From positions 1 to 64,000 of the forward strand of contig JAIEMA010000034.1 in assembly GCA_019752535.1 (NCBI GenBank): a stretch of 64,000 nt of DNA, given 5' to 3'. This DNA comes from Bacteriovoracaceae bacterium. Lineage in GTDB: Bacteria > Bdellovibrionota > Bacteriovoracia > Bacteriovoracales > Bacteriovoracaceae. This document shows, one piece after another, positions 10,333 to 18,616 of this stretch (position 1 is the first letter of the stretch; each line of letters begins with the position of its first letter). A program made the translations under genes and the position numbers. The notes beneath the pieces were generated by a model. The model was not told the DNA's origin. It did not search any database and worked only from the letters and a program-made list of their open reading frames with translations.

Positions 10333-11634
10333 ATGAAACAAGTGATTGGCGCTATCGCAACTCCAGAAATTATCGATCTCGTACAGGCAAACCTTTGCTC
10401 AAGAGGGGATGTTAATCTTGTTATTCGATCAAGCATTTCTGAAGCTTTTGAATTATACAAACTTGCTGGCAAAGCAGACTTAATCATCGTTGAAGATGGC
10501 CCACAGAAAGTAAATTTTCCAAAAATCAAAGAAAGCTTTAAAGATCAATCCGTTGTGGTTGGCATTGGCGAAACAGATTCTTTGAGTGCTCCCAAAAATT
10601 GCATTCCCACAAATGAGTTAAGTTCTATGGGAGTCATTTTTCAAAAAGTTCTCGGGAGTGAAATCGCATTAGATTCAGAATATATTTCTATGCCATCAAA
10701 TTTATTTGTGCATTTCTCTTCCTTGAGTGTTGATATCTTTATCAAAATGACAAAGGATGGAAAACCTCATTGGGTCAGAAGATTTTTGACTGGAGAGTCG
10801 ATTACAAATGAAGAAGTGGAGAAGTATAAAACCAAAGGCGTGACAGAATTTTGGATTGAAAAAGATAAGATTAAAGAATTTTCTAAAAATCTCATGTCAT
10901 CTCTTCTCGAGAGATCGAAAAGCACGCTTAAGAGTGGTTTAGAGAGTGTGACTGAAGCCCAACAAGTTTTTAGTTCCATGCAAGAAATCTCACAAAAGAT
11001 GGGGATTAAAGGGCAGATGGTCAGCATTTGTGAATCTTGGATGGGTGGATTAGCTAAAAGCTGTATGGAAACAGAGAAATCAAGTGTGAAAGATTGGTGG
11101 GAGAGATTATCAAAAGATCCCGCTCTTGATTTTCAATATAAACTTGTTCGGCTTACAGCTCTGTTATGCACACAATATGTCATGATGACTGATTGGAATA
11201 GCAAAGAAGAGCAGGCTCAAAAACTTGCCGGTGCGGCGATGTTTGCTGACATGGAACTAAAAGATGCAAAATGGATTCACTTACGTTCTCAAGAAGCAGT
11301 GAATGCCTTATCTGGAGAAATGAAAATTGCGGTTTCCTCTCATGCTGCTTATTCTGCTAAAAAAATTCAAGAAATACCCTTTCTCACAAAAGACATTGCC
11401 AATATTGTGGCCCAACATCATGGCCATCAAACCGGTGAGTGGATCCCAGAGAGAATTTCGGCCAACCTCTCGTCTCTTGCTTTGGTCTATATCGCCTGTG
11501 AGGAAATGGCGTATGAATCTCTCACTAAACCAGAAATCGATATAAAAGAGCACTACAAAAATGCTATGCTGCGCCATAAAGCAACTTTGGTTCATAAGCC
11601 CTTGGAACAAATGAAATCCATCTTCGCTTGGTAA
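10333..11634 (+). CDS. HD-GYP-like signalling protein, catalytic motifs degenerate
   Basis: A 433-residue cytoplasmic protein in three parts. The N-terminus looks like a receiver fold (MKQVIGAIATPEIIDLVQAN, then ADLIIVEDG). The middle module (VDIFIKMTKDGKPHWVRRF, then KYKTKGVTEFWIEKD) resembles the input domain that precedes many HD-GYP domains. The C-terminus is helical, HD-like: SSHAAYSAKKI and IVAQHHGHQTGEWIPERIS occupy the places of the HD and HHE..GYP motifs, but the canonical HDIGK is absent. Cyclic-di-GMP hydrolysis is therefore uncertain; binding or scaffolding is possible. The start lacks a strong SD. It lies downstream of flagellin but behind a strong terminator. Confidence 0.6.
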   Translation: MKQVIGAIATPEIIDLVQANLCSRGDVNLVIRSSISEAFELYKLAGKADLIIVEDGPQKVNFPKIKESFKDQSVVVGIGETDSLSAPKNCIPTNELSSMGVIFQKVLGSEIALDSEYISMPSNLFVHFSSLSVDIFIKMTKDGKPHWVRRFLTGESITNEEVEKYKTKGVTEFWIEKDKIKEFSKNLMSSLLERSKSTLKSGLESVTEAQQVFSSMQEISQKMGIKGQMVSICESWMGGLAKSCMETEKSSVKDWWERLSKDPALDFQYKLVRLTALLCTQYVMMTDWNSKEEQAQKLAGAAMFADMELKDAKWIHLRSQEAVNALSGEMKIAVSSHAAYSAKKIQEIPFLTKDIANIVAQHHGHQTGEWIPERISANLSSLALVYIACEEMAYESLTKPEIDIKEHYKNAMLRHKATLVHKPLEQMKSIFAW

Positions 11635-11725
11635 TAAAGTTAAAGAAAAAATAAGACTAAATTCCTGGCCCTAATGCTTGCAGCGCAATAGAGTACCGCT
11701 CTTGTCGGTTAAAACAGGAGATCAC

Positions 11726-14005
11726 ATGTTTTTAAAAGCACTACCTCTCATGATTCTATTCTCACTTTCAGCTAACGCTTATGAAGCGAGATATGTAAAA
11801 AATGAAATACCAGCAGATCTTGGAATGATGCTGGCCAATGCTTCTCAATCAACGGGAGTGACTTTTAACTCTTCAGATTTTCTTCTCGTTGAAGAAAGAG
11901 AGCTTGCAACCTCAACTTTCAAAATGTGGGTTCAAACGGTTGAAGGTGTGCCTGTTGGATCAACGGCCGTGCGTTTCTGGCTTGATCAAACTGGTGAGCT
12001 TAAGCAAGCAGAACTTCACTTGGATGAATCAGCTCAAAAACAGAAATCTCGCCTCTCTCAAAAGTTCCTTCAGGCGAAGTTCTCTAAGTCGGCACTTAAG
12101 TCTCAACAGCTTTCATCATTCATTACTAAACTCGTTTCTCAAAATGTGAATAAGAGCACTGTTGATGCTCGAGTCCTCGGTATTAAATCAAGAGATGAGT
12201 GGAGAAATGGAGATCTCGTTAGAGTGGTTGAAGTTCGTGCGAGAAGAGGCGTTCACACTCTAGTCGTCTCTCTTCTCCAGGGTACTGTTATTGAACAGTC
12301 TTACCGTGAATTCCAAATGGCGGATCAAGCATTTGATGCCAACGTTTTTCCGATCTATGAAGAGGTTGAATCAACAGGCCAGAGGCTTTCAACTGTTCCT
12401 GCGCAGTTAAAATATGTTGATGCTCTAAGCCCAGTTCTCAGTTCAAATGATCCCTTCGCAAGCTTAAGAAGCCGAAGATATTCTGAGAATGATTACAATC
12501 CTATTCTGGCCCAAACTGCGGATGGAAGAGCGGCTGGTGCTTGGTCATCTGAGCAGTTGAGAAGCATGGCCGATCAGCTTTTAGCTGGCCTTCCTACTGT
12601 CGCCAATGATTTCTCAAATGGTCTTCTTCTTCGTGGTCGCTACGCTAACATCAATTTGCACCCTGATGTGGTGAATGCTTTTCCGAATGTGAATTTCCCT
12701 TTTAAAGCCTCTCCAGGATTTTTGGGAGCATGGAAGCAGGGAACTGATGGAAGTTGGGAAGTTGTTCCTTCAAACGGAATCTTAGGAAAGCCGCTCATGT
12801 CGGCAGAAGAGATTTTGAACAGAGTTCCTGTTCGTCTCGCCGATCATGATACTGAAAGCTATATCAATAATGGTTTCGATGAAATCCAAGTTTATTATGC
12901 AGTCACAACTCTAATGGATGCTCTCAATGAAATGGGATTAACTGATCCAGAGTTTTCAACAAAGCCCTTCGAAGCATTTCTTTATGATCCTGATATCGGT
13001 ATGAGAGATAATGCTTATTACAATGATAATACCATTAACTTCACGACCTATAGTCCTAACTCAATGAACTACGCTCGTGATAATTCCACGATTTGGCATG
13101 AGCTTGGTCACGGTATTATGGATCGCATGATGGGACCTTTCTTGCGTCTGGCTGACACAGGTGGATTGTCCGAAGGGATGGCCGATTTTGTCGCTATGCT
13201 TGTGATTCAGCATCAAACGAATAATGCTGCTTTCCCTGGAAAAGAGGGATTTAGAATCATCAATCAGACGGGCTTCTATTTAACCAATGAAGTGCATGAT
13301 GATGGGGAAGCTTACGGCGGGACAATGAACGACATCCTTGATGGCTTCATTGCTCTTGAAGGACGTGATGGAATTTTTGCGATGTCGGATCTGACTATGG
13401 AGACGATGCGTTTAACAAGAAATCATCCAGCTCTTACGGCTCAGGAATGGTTTAATCACATGCTATTTGCTGATGAGCTAGGAAGTGCCACAAGAACTCC
13501 GGGTGCCTACAGAGAGCTCATTTTGAATGCCCTTGCTGGCAGAAACTTCACCTTTGAAGATTCAGTTAAGCGTGGTGATTTAAAAATTAAGATTGCTGGC
13601 CGTGAACTCGATAGCCGTGGTGCCGGAAGCCGTGAAAATCCAATCAGGGCCTGTAGCCCGACAGGGGTTGTGAACTATGATTTAAATGTCTCTCTTGAGC
13701 AAGGTGATGAGTTCGGATTTGTCTTCCCTGTCACCATTAAAGTTGAATTCTTAAAGGGTGCACTTCAAGGCGCCATTCACTGGGTTCAAGAGGTTCAAAA
13801 CCCACTCACATTCACGCTTAATTCAGCGAATGATTCTCTTCCTGTCACTGTATCTGCACTTATGAAATGTGATGAGATCAATCAGCCGGATGGAAGCTGC
13901 AAGGATTATGCTTATATACAGGTTTATAACAAGGGTGAGTCTAAGCCTCGTGCAAAGAAGAGATTTTATCTCAAAATTCAAGACGGCAACACAAACTGTA
14001 AGTAA
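11726..14005 (+). CDS. secreted zinc metalloprotease, gluzincin (M36/M4-like)
   Basis: A 759-residue exported protease. The signal peptide is MFLKALPLMILFSLSANA. A pro-region of about 200 residues resembling the FTP/PepSY propeptide of M4/M36 enzymes follows. The catalytic domain has HELGH at 458-462 (WHELGHGIMDRMMG) and a downstream zinc ligand E483 in GGLSEGMADF, 21 residues after the second His, as in gluzincins. A C-terminal region of about 130 residues may be a beta domain. The ATG at 11726 follows CAGGAG; the longer reading from 11678 lacks a signal peptide at its start. A strong bidirectional terminator follows. It is probably a degradative exoprotease. Confidence 0.85.
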   Translation: MFLKALPLMILFSLSANAYEARYVKNEIPADLGMMLANASQSTGVTFNSSDFLLVEERELATSTFKMWVQTVEGVPVGSTAVRFWLDQTGELKQAELHLDESAQKQKSRLSQKFLQAKFSKSALKSQQLSSFITKLVSQNVNKSTVDARVLGIKSRDEWRNGDLVRVVEVRARRGVHTLVVSLLQGTVIEQSYREFQMADQAFDANVFPIYEEVESTGQRLSTVPAQLKYVDALSPVLSSNDPFASLRSRRYSENDYNPILAQTADGRAAGAWSSEQLRSMADQLLAGLPTVANDFSNGLLLRGRYANINLHPDVVNAFPNVNFPFKASPGFLGAWKQGTDGSWEVVPSNGILGKPLMSAEEILNRVPVRLADHDTESYINNGFDEIQVYYAVTTLMDALNEMGLTDPEFSTKPFEAFLYDPDIGMRDNAYYNDNTINFTTYSPNSMNYARDNSTIWHELGHGIMDRMMGPFLRLADTGGLSEGMADFVAMLVIQHQTNNAAFPGKEGFRIINQTGFYLTNEVHDDGEAYGGTMNDILDGFIALEGRDGIFAMSDLTMETMRLTRNHPALTAQEWFNHMLFADELGSATRTPGAYRELILNALAGRNFTFEDSVKRGDLKIKIAGRELDSRGAGSRENPIRACSPTGVVNYDLNVSLEQGDEFGFVFPVTIKVEFLKGALQGAIHWVQEVQNPLTFTLNSANDSLPVTVSALMKCDEINQPDGSCKDYAYIQVYNKGESKPRAKKRFYLKIQDGNTNCK

Positions 14006-14011
14006 CAAAAA

Positions 14012-14035
14012 AGCCCCGCGATGCGGGGCTTTTTT
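14012..14035. terminator. bidirectional terminator between protease and paaH-C
   Basis: An 8-bp GC-rich stem (AGCCCCGC/GCGGGGCT) with a GAT loop is flanked by A-runs and T-runs on either side, so it can serve both converging genes. Confidence 0.9.
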
Positions 14036-14543
14036 ATTTTAAAAGTCTTGGACTTGGTCGATAGCGCTCATCATTCGTTTTTGCTAACAATGTTTCAAGT
14101 AACCATACAACCAACTGCTCTCGTCCTTGGGCCCACTCAAAGGGCCCGTAAGGATAATTCACTCCAAAGCACATCGCCCGATCAATATCTTCTGCTGTCG
14201 CAATTTTATCTTCTAGAGAATAAAACGCTTCATTGATGATAGTGGAGAGAGTTCGAGCGACCACAAAGCCCGGAGTTATTATTGTGGTAATCGTAGCCTC
14301 AAAACCGTTCTCTTTTAAGGCGTGAATACCGCCAGCTTGATCTTCTCTGAAATGAGCTTCACATTTTCCATTTTTTGAAAATAAAGTTGAACAAACACCT
14401 TTGAGCTGAGGAAAGCGTGAGTAAAAATCTTCCGGATCAAAACAAGTGAGATCCATGAGTATAAAATCATTTGGATGATCAGAGAGAAATTTCTCTTTTG
14501 CAGCTTTGTTAGTAGGAGATAAATCAACAATCCATTTACTCAT
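14034..14543 (-). CDS. 3-hydroxyacyl-CoA dehydrogenase C-terminal-domain protein (second half of a split PaaH)
   Basis: A 169-residue protein that ends in a 3HCDH C-terminal domain: PGFVVARTLSTIINEAFYSL, then the hallmark EDIDRAMCFG and YPYGPFEWAQG. It has no NAD-binding domain of its own. It starts at ATG 14543, after AAAGGA, and overlaps the upstream dehydrogenase gene by 8 bp. Long PaaH-type enzymes carry an NAD domain and two such C-terminal domains in one chain, so this looks like their second half encoded separately. It probably associates with the preceding gene product. Confidence 0.75.
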   Translation of the reverse strand: MSKWIVDLSPTNKAAKEKFLSDHPNDFILMDLTCFDPEDFYSRFPQLKGVCSTLFSKNGKCEAHFREDQAGGIHALKENGFEATITTIITPGFVVARTLSTIINEAFYSLEDKIATAEDIDRAMCFGVNYPYGPFEWAQGREQLVVWLLETLLAKTNDERYRPSPRLLK

Positions 14544-15399
14544 ACTGATAAAATCCTTTCTTCGTTTTTCTTCCAAAGTAGCCTCTATCAACTAATTCTT
14601 TTTGAAGTGAGTGAGGAGAAAAACGTGGGGACTTGTTGTACGACTCCCAAACAGAGCAGGTGACTGAGTAGTTGACTTCAACTCCAATCAGATCCATCAA
14701 CTCAAAAGGACCCATCTTAAAATCGCCTACTGTTTTAAGTATCTGATCAATCTCTTTAATTTTTTCTTCATCGTATCTTCCAGCAATTCGTAAGGGTTCT
14801 CCATAGAAACTGCGAGCCACTCGATTCACGATGAAACCTGGAGAGTCAGAGCATAGAGCAGGCTTTTTTCCATGCGAGTCAAACCATTGATAAAGCTGCT
14901 GACAAATCTGAAGGGATGAATCCTTGCTTTGAACGATCTCAACAAGTTTCATAAGAGTGGCAGGATTAAAAAAATGAAGTCCGACAAATTTTTTCTTTCG
15001 TCCATCACTAAGTTCATCTCCAATCTTTCCTATAGGAAATGAAGAAGTATTAGAGGCGAAGATGGAGTGTGAGGAGACTTTCTGGTCAAGTGATTTAAAG
15101 AGATTCTTTTTGATCTCGAGATTTTCAATAATAGCCTCGATAATGAGATCACTCTCATGAGGTATCGAATCAAGTGTGCAGGTCTTAATGTTTTGTGAAT
15201 ATTGATCAACTTGATCTGTTGAAATCTTACTCTTTTTGCAAAGAATGCTCCATGATTCGTGAATTTTCTTAAGAGCCGTCTCCGTTTGATTGGGATTATT
15301 GTCACAGAGATAGGTGAGAACATTTTGTTGGGCAAACCATTGAGCAATGCCGCTTCCCATTGTGCCTGCGCCAATGACAACAACTGATTTAATTTCCAT
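14536..15399 (-). CDS. paaH: 3-hydroxyacyl-CoA dehydrogenase, NAD-binding plus first C-terminal domain
   Basis: NAD-dependent oxidation of a 3-hydroxyacyl-CoA (3-hydroxyadipyl-CoA in phenylacetate breakdown, or 3-hydroxybutyryl-CoA). The protein has 287 residues. The Rossmann glycine motif G-A-G-T-M-G is at 10-15, the catalytic His is in VGLHFFNPATLMKLVEI, and SPGFIVNRVARSF opens the C-terminal domain, which ends with the KKGFYQY signature. It starts in TAATG with the paaG stop and overlaps the next gene by 8 bp. The length matches short Hbd/FadB2 enzymes, so the exact substrate is inferred from paaG beside it. Confidence 0.82.
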   Translation of the reverse strand: MEIKSVVVIGAGTMGSGIAQWFAQQNVLTYLCDNNPNQTETALKKIHESWSILCKKSKISTDQVDQYSQNIKTCTLDSIPHESDLIIEAIIENLEIKKNLFKSLDQKVSSHSIFASNTSSFPIGKIGDELSDGRKKKFVGLHFFNPATLMKLVEIVQSKDSSLQICQQLYQWFDSHGKKPALCSDSPGFIVNRVARSFYGEPLRIAGRYDEEKIKEIDQILKTVGDFKMGPFELMDLIGVEVNYSVTCSVWESYNKSPRFSPHSLQKELVDRGYFGRKTKKGFYQYE

Positions 15400-16181
15400 T
15401 ACTCACCTCTAAAGGTGGGCTTTCTCTTTTCTAAAAAAGCAGTCACCCCTTCTTTATAATCAGCACTGAAACCAAGTTTCCTTTGGGCATGCTTCTCAAT
15501 TTCAAGAATTTCGTTCCAAGATTTTTCTTGTGCCGCTTGGAAATTCTTCTTTGTTGCCGCAACTGAAAGGGGAGGTAGTGAATTGATTTCTAGGGCGAGG
15601 GCCAGGGCCTTATCTAGCGGAGAGGTATCGATCTCATTTATAAATCCTAAATCGAGCATTTCCTCTGAGAGCAGTGGTTTTCCCTTGAGAGCAAAAGCAT
15701 AGGCCTTAGTATAACCCATATTCTTCACTAACTGAGTCGAGAGACCTGCATCAGGTGCAAGTCCGATTTGGGTAAAGCCAGCAATAAATCGAATTTGAGG
15801 AGCCGCAATTTTAAGATCGCAGGCAAGAGCAACCGAAAGTCCCGCTCCGGCACAAACACCGTTTATAGCAGCAATAACAGGCTTCTCAGAGTTTCTGATG
15901 GCCTCTACCAAGGGATTCCATTCCGTTTCCAGGGTGTGCCCAATATCCACAGGGCCTTTTCTGGCATCGACTGATCTATCATTTAAATCCTGTCCAGAGC
16001 AGAAGGCTTTACCCTCTGCTGTGAGAATGATGGATCTAATCTCTTTGTCTGAATTAGCTTTGGCAAGGCCGGCAATGATATCTAGCTTCCCCTGAACATT
16101 GAGCGCATTATAAACTTCAGGGCGATTGAGAGTGATAATGGCAGTCGAACTTTGTGTCGTATATTTTATTGTTTCAAACAT
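15399..16181 (-). CDS. paaG: enoyl-CoA hydratase/isomerase, PaaG-like
   Basis: Crotonase-family enzyme of 260 residues. ITLNRPEVYNALN, the oxyanion-hole segment GKAFCSGQDLNDR, and AAINGVCAGAGLSVALACDL are typical. The acidic position in IGLAPDAGLSTQL matches the Asp of PaaG, which isomerises the epoxide of phenylacetyl-CoA to an oxepin. A general enoyl-CoA hydratase/isomerase cannot be excluded. I chose the ATG at 16181 (MFETIKY); an ATG at 16193 adds four residues. It is followed directly by the paaH genes and preceded by pstB2, 40 bp away in the same direction. Confidence 0.78.
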   Translation of the reverse strand: MFETIKYTTQSSTAIITLNRPEVYNALNVQGKLDIIAGLAKANSDKEIRSIILTAEGKAFCSGQDLNDRSVDARKGPVDIGHTLETEWNPLVEAIRNSEKPVIAAINGVCAGAGLSVALACDLKIAAPQIRFIAGFTQIGLAPDAGLSTQLVKNMGYTKAYAFALKGKPLLSEEMLDLGFINEIDTSPLDKALALALEINSLPPLSVAATKKNFQAAQEKSWNEILEIEKHAQRKLGFSADYKEGVTAFLEKRKPTFRGE

Positions 16182-16221
16182 ACCTGACACCATTTCATAA
16201 GCTTGGAGTGAGTGTCAAAAC

Positions 16222-16989
16222 TCAGCCGAATTTTCCCTCAATATATTGCAATGTCATTGGGTTTTTCGCTGCGCCAAAAACTTGCTCAGTACTGCCGTGT
16301 TCAACAAGTTGTCCCATATACATGAACATGGTCTCATCCGAAACTCGTTTTGCCTGGGCCATACTGTGAGTGACAATGATGATGGTGTACTGTTTTTTGA
16401 GGTCTTTAATTAATTCCTCAACGGCGAGTGTTCCCTTGGGATCAAGCGCCGAACAGGGCTCATCAAGAAGTAATATTTTAGGCTTTAAGGGGAGGAGTCT
16501 CGCAATACAGAGCTTTTGTTGTTTTTCTAAAGACAATGAAATGGCGGCAGAGTCGAGTCTGTCTTTTAATTCATTCCACATTCCAACTTTAGTGAGTGAC
16601 TCTTCAACCATTTTGTCTAAAAGATCTTTCTTGAGTTCACTCTTCTTTAGATGAGTCTTCGCACCAAAAACAATATTTTCATAAACACTCAGTGGCAGTG
16701 GGTTGGGCTTCTGAAAGACCATGCCAATATCTTTTCTAATTTCTGGAAGAGCGTTGATGGGATGATAGATATCATGACCAAAAATAGAAACACTTCCACT
16801 CATGGAGGTTTTTCCGCTTCTCTCATTAATTCTATTTAGACATTTAAGGAAAGTACTTTTACCGCAACCCGATGGACCGATAAGAGAAGTTATTTTTAAA
16901 GCAGGGATCATGAAAGACAAGTTTTTCAAAGCCTGAAAATCACCATACCAAAAATTAAAATTGTTAACGTTTACAGCATGAGTTCCCAT
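16222..16989 (-). CDS. pstB: phosphate ABC transporter ATPase PstB2, degenerate signature motif
   Basis: ATPase subunit of the high-affinity phosphate importer, 255 residues. Walker A GPSGCGKST (38-46), Q-loop MVFQKPNPLPLSVYENI (Q93), Walker B/catalytic ILLLDEPCSALDP (E177) and switch-loop H208 (VTHSMAQAKRVSD) are all intact. The ABC signature, expected as LSGGQQQRLCIARAL, reads LSLEKQQKLCIARLL: both glycines are lost. It starts in TAATG at the pstB1 stop. Together with pstB1 it would form one complete and one broken ATP site (see findings). No phoU follows. Confidence 0.88.
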   Translation of the reverse strand: MGTHAVNVNNFNFWYGDFQALKNLSFMIPALKITSLIGPSGCGKSTFLKCLNRINERSGKTSMSGSVSIFGHDIYHPINALPEIRKDIGMVFQKPNPLPLSVYENIVFGAKTHLKKSELKKDLLDKMVEESLTKVGMWNELKDRLDSAAISLSLEKQQKLCIARLLPLKPKILLLDEPCSALDPKGTLAVEELIKDLKKQYTIIIVTHSMAQAKRVSDETMFMYMGQLVEHGSTEQVFGAAKNPMTLQYIEGKFG

Positions 16990-17747
16990 TATCCAAAAAC
17001 TCCTTCAATATAATCATGAGTTCTTTTGTCTTTCACTTGACCCGAGAAAATCCTTGAATTCTCATCAATGTCGATAATTTTTCCCTCAAGCATCATCGCC
17101 GTTCTATCTCCAAGTCTTCTGGCTTGATGAATAACATTTGTGACACAGACAATAGTCATTTGACTCTTAAGTCTTAAGAGTACTTCTTCAATCTTCATCG
17201 TGGTCACGGGATCAATCGCAATAGAAAACTCATCAAGAAGCAATACCTCAGGAGAATGAGACAAAGCTCTTGCGATTGTGAGGCGTTGCTGTTGGCCACC
17301 AGAGAGTTTTGTCGCCAGTCCATCCATTCTATCTTTAATTTCATCCCAAAGCGCTGCTTTTCTTAAACAGTCTTCAGCAATTTTCATCAACTTCTCTTTA
17401 TCTTTAAGACCCGCCATCCGAGGAGCGTAAGTGACGTTATCAATAATACTCATAGGAAGACCAACCGGAAGTGGCGAGACCATTCCAATTTTTCTTCTCA
17501 CCCAAGTAGAGTCTTTATAGGAGTAAATATCTTCACCATCTAAATGCATTTCGCCTGAAACTTTTGCTTCGGAATTAAAGTCAGTCATGCGATTGATAGC
17601 CTTTAAGAGAGAAGACTTACCAGAGTTTGCAGGACCAATGATTGAAAGAATCTCATTCTCATAAACATCAAAACTAACAGGCCCAAAAGCTGTTTTGTTG
17701 CTGTAATTAACTGAGAGGTTCTTGAGTTCAATTTTTTTCTTCACCAT
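16989..17747 (-). CDS. pstB: phosphate ABC transporter ATPase PstB1, degenerate Q- and H-loops
   Basis: A second PstB paralogue of 252 residues. Walker A GPANSGKSS (38-46), the perfect signature LSGGQQQRLTIARAL (from 148) and the catalytic pair D172-E173 are present. The Q-loop reads MVSPLPVG (Gln replaced by Pro92), the D-loop reads DEFSIAIDP instead of DEPxSALDP, and the switch histidine is Asn204 (VTNVIHQARRL). These defects lie exactly where PstB2 is intact, and the reverse. It overlaps the pstA end by 7 bp and ends in TAATG with pstB2. Confidence 0.88.
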   Translation of the reverse strand: MVKKKIELKNLSVNYSNKTAFGPVSFDVYENEILSIIGPANSGKSSLLKAINRMTDFNSEAKVSGEMHLDGEDIYSYKDSTWVRRKIGMVSPLPVGLPMSIIDNVTYAPRMAGLKDKEKLMKIAEDCLRKAALWDEIKDRMDGLATKLSGGQQQRLTIARALSHSPEVLLLDEFSIAIDPVTTMKIEEVLLRLKSQMTIVCVTNVIHQARRLGDRTAMMLEGKIIDIDENSRIFSGQVKDKRTHDYIEGVFG

Positions 17748-18610
17748 TTTCTCCGTGATCTAAAGTACCAGCGCATGCCAACACTGAGTGAGTTCACTAT
17801 GAGAACAAAACTAATTAAGACGAGTGCGGTCGCATAGGGATAAGCCTCAGGCACACCCACAACTTGAGTCGAAATGGTGAAAAGGTGCATCGATAAGGAC
17901 ATGCATTGTTCGAAGACATTGACCGGTAAAAAAGGGAGATAGAAGGCAACTCCAGTAAAGAGAATAGCCGCGGTTTCTCCGGCCGCGCGCGAAACCGCAA
18001 AAACTAAACCAGTTAAAATTCCTGGAATTGAATTTGGTAAAACGATATTGAGTATTGTCTGAAGTTTTGAAGCCCCAACATTCCATGAAGCTTCTCGAAA
18101 TGATTTTGGGACGGCCTGAAGACTCTCAAGAGTAGAAGTGATGATCACAGGCAAATTCATGACAGCAAGAGTGCATGAAGCGGCCAAAATGGAAGTTCCC
18201 ATCTTTAAAAAAAGCACAAAAGCGCCAAGTCCAAAGAGAGCATGCACAATTGATGGGACGCCAGCGAGGTTCAAAATGCAGAGTCTAATAAAGCGAGTGC
18301 TTGCATTATCTTTAGCATATTCAGACAAGTAGATGGCCGCTAGTACTCCTAGTGGGCAAGAGATAAGAACACATATTGAAACAAGCCACATCGTCCCGAC
18401 GATTGTGGGAAAAATCCCACCAGCGGTCATTCCTTTCACTGGATCAGTAAAAAGAAACTCATAGCTTAAAGCTGGGGCCCCTTTGACGAATAACCAAGCA
18501 ATAATAGCAAGAGCAGGAAAGAATATGACGACAGTTAACAAAGAGAGAGCAGTTTTAAATTTCTCTTCTCTGAGTCGCTTATCAATCAATTCTTGGCTAG
18601 CTGAAAACAT
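17741..18610 (-). CDS. pstA: phosphate ABC transporter permease PstA
   Basis: Inner-membrane channel subunit, 289 residues, about six hydrophobic segments. The ABC-permease coupling (EAA) motif is visible as SFREASWNVGASKLQTILN, followed by PNSIPGILTGLVFAVSRAAG and ETAAILFTG, as in PstA. SEYAKDNASTRFIRL and VPSIVHALFGLG are also typical. It lies 6 bp after pstC and overlaps pstB1, so it belongs to the pst operon. Confidence 0.93.
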   Translation of the reverse strand: MFSASQELIDKRLREEKFKTALSLLTVVIFFPALAIIAWLFVKGAPALSYEFLFTDPVKGMTAGGIFPTIVGTMWLVSICVLISCPLGVLAAIYLSEYAKDNASTRFIRLCILNLAGVPSIVHALFGLGAFVLFLKMGTSILAASCTLAVMNLPVIITSTLESLQAVPKSFREASWNVGASKLQTILNIVLPNSIPGILTGLVFAVSRAAGETAAILFTGVAFYLPFLPVNVFEQCMSLSMHLFTISTQVVGVPEAYPYATALVLISFVLIVNSLSVGMRWYFRSRRKW

Positions 18611-18616
18611 AAAATC

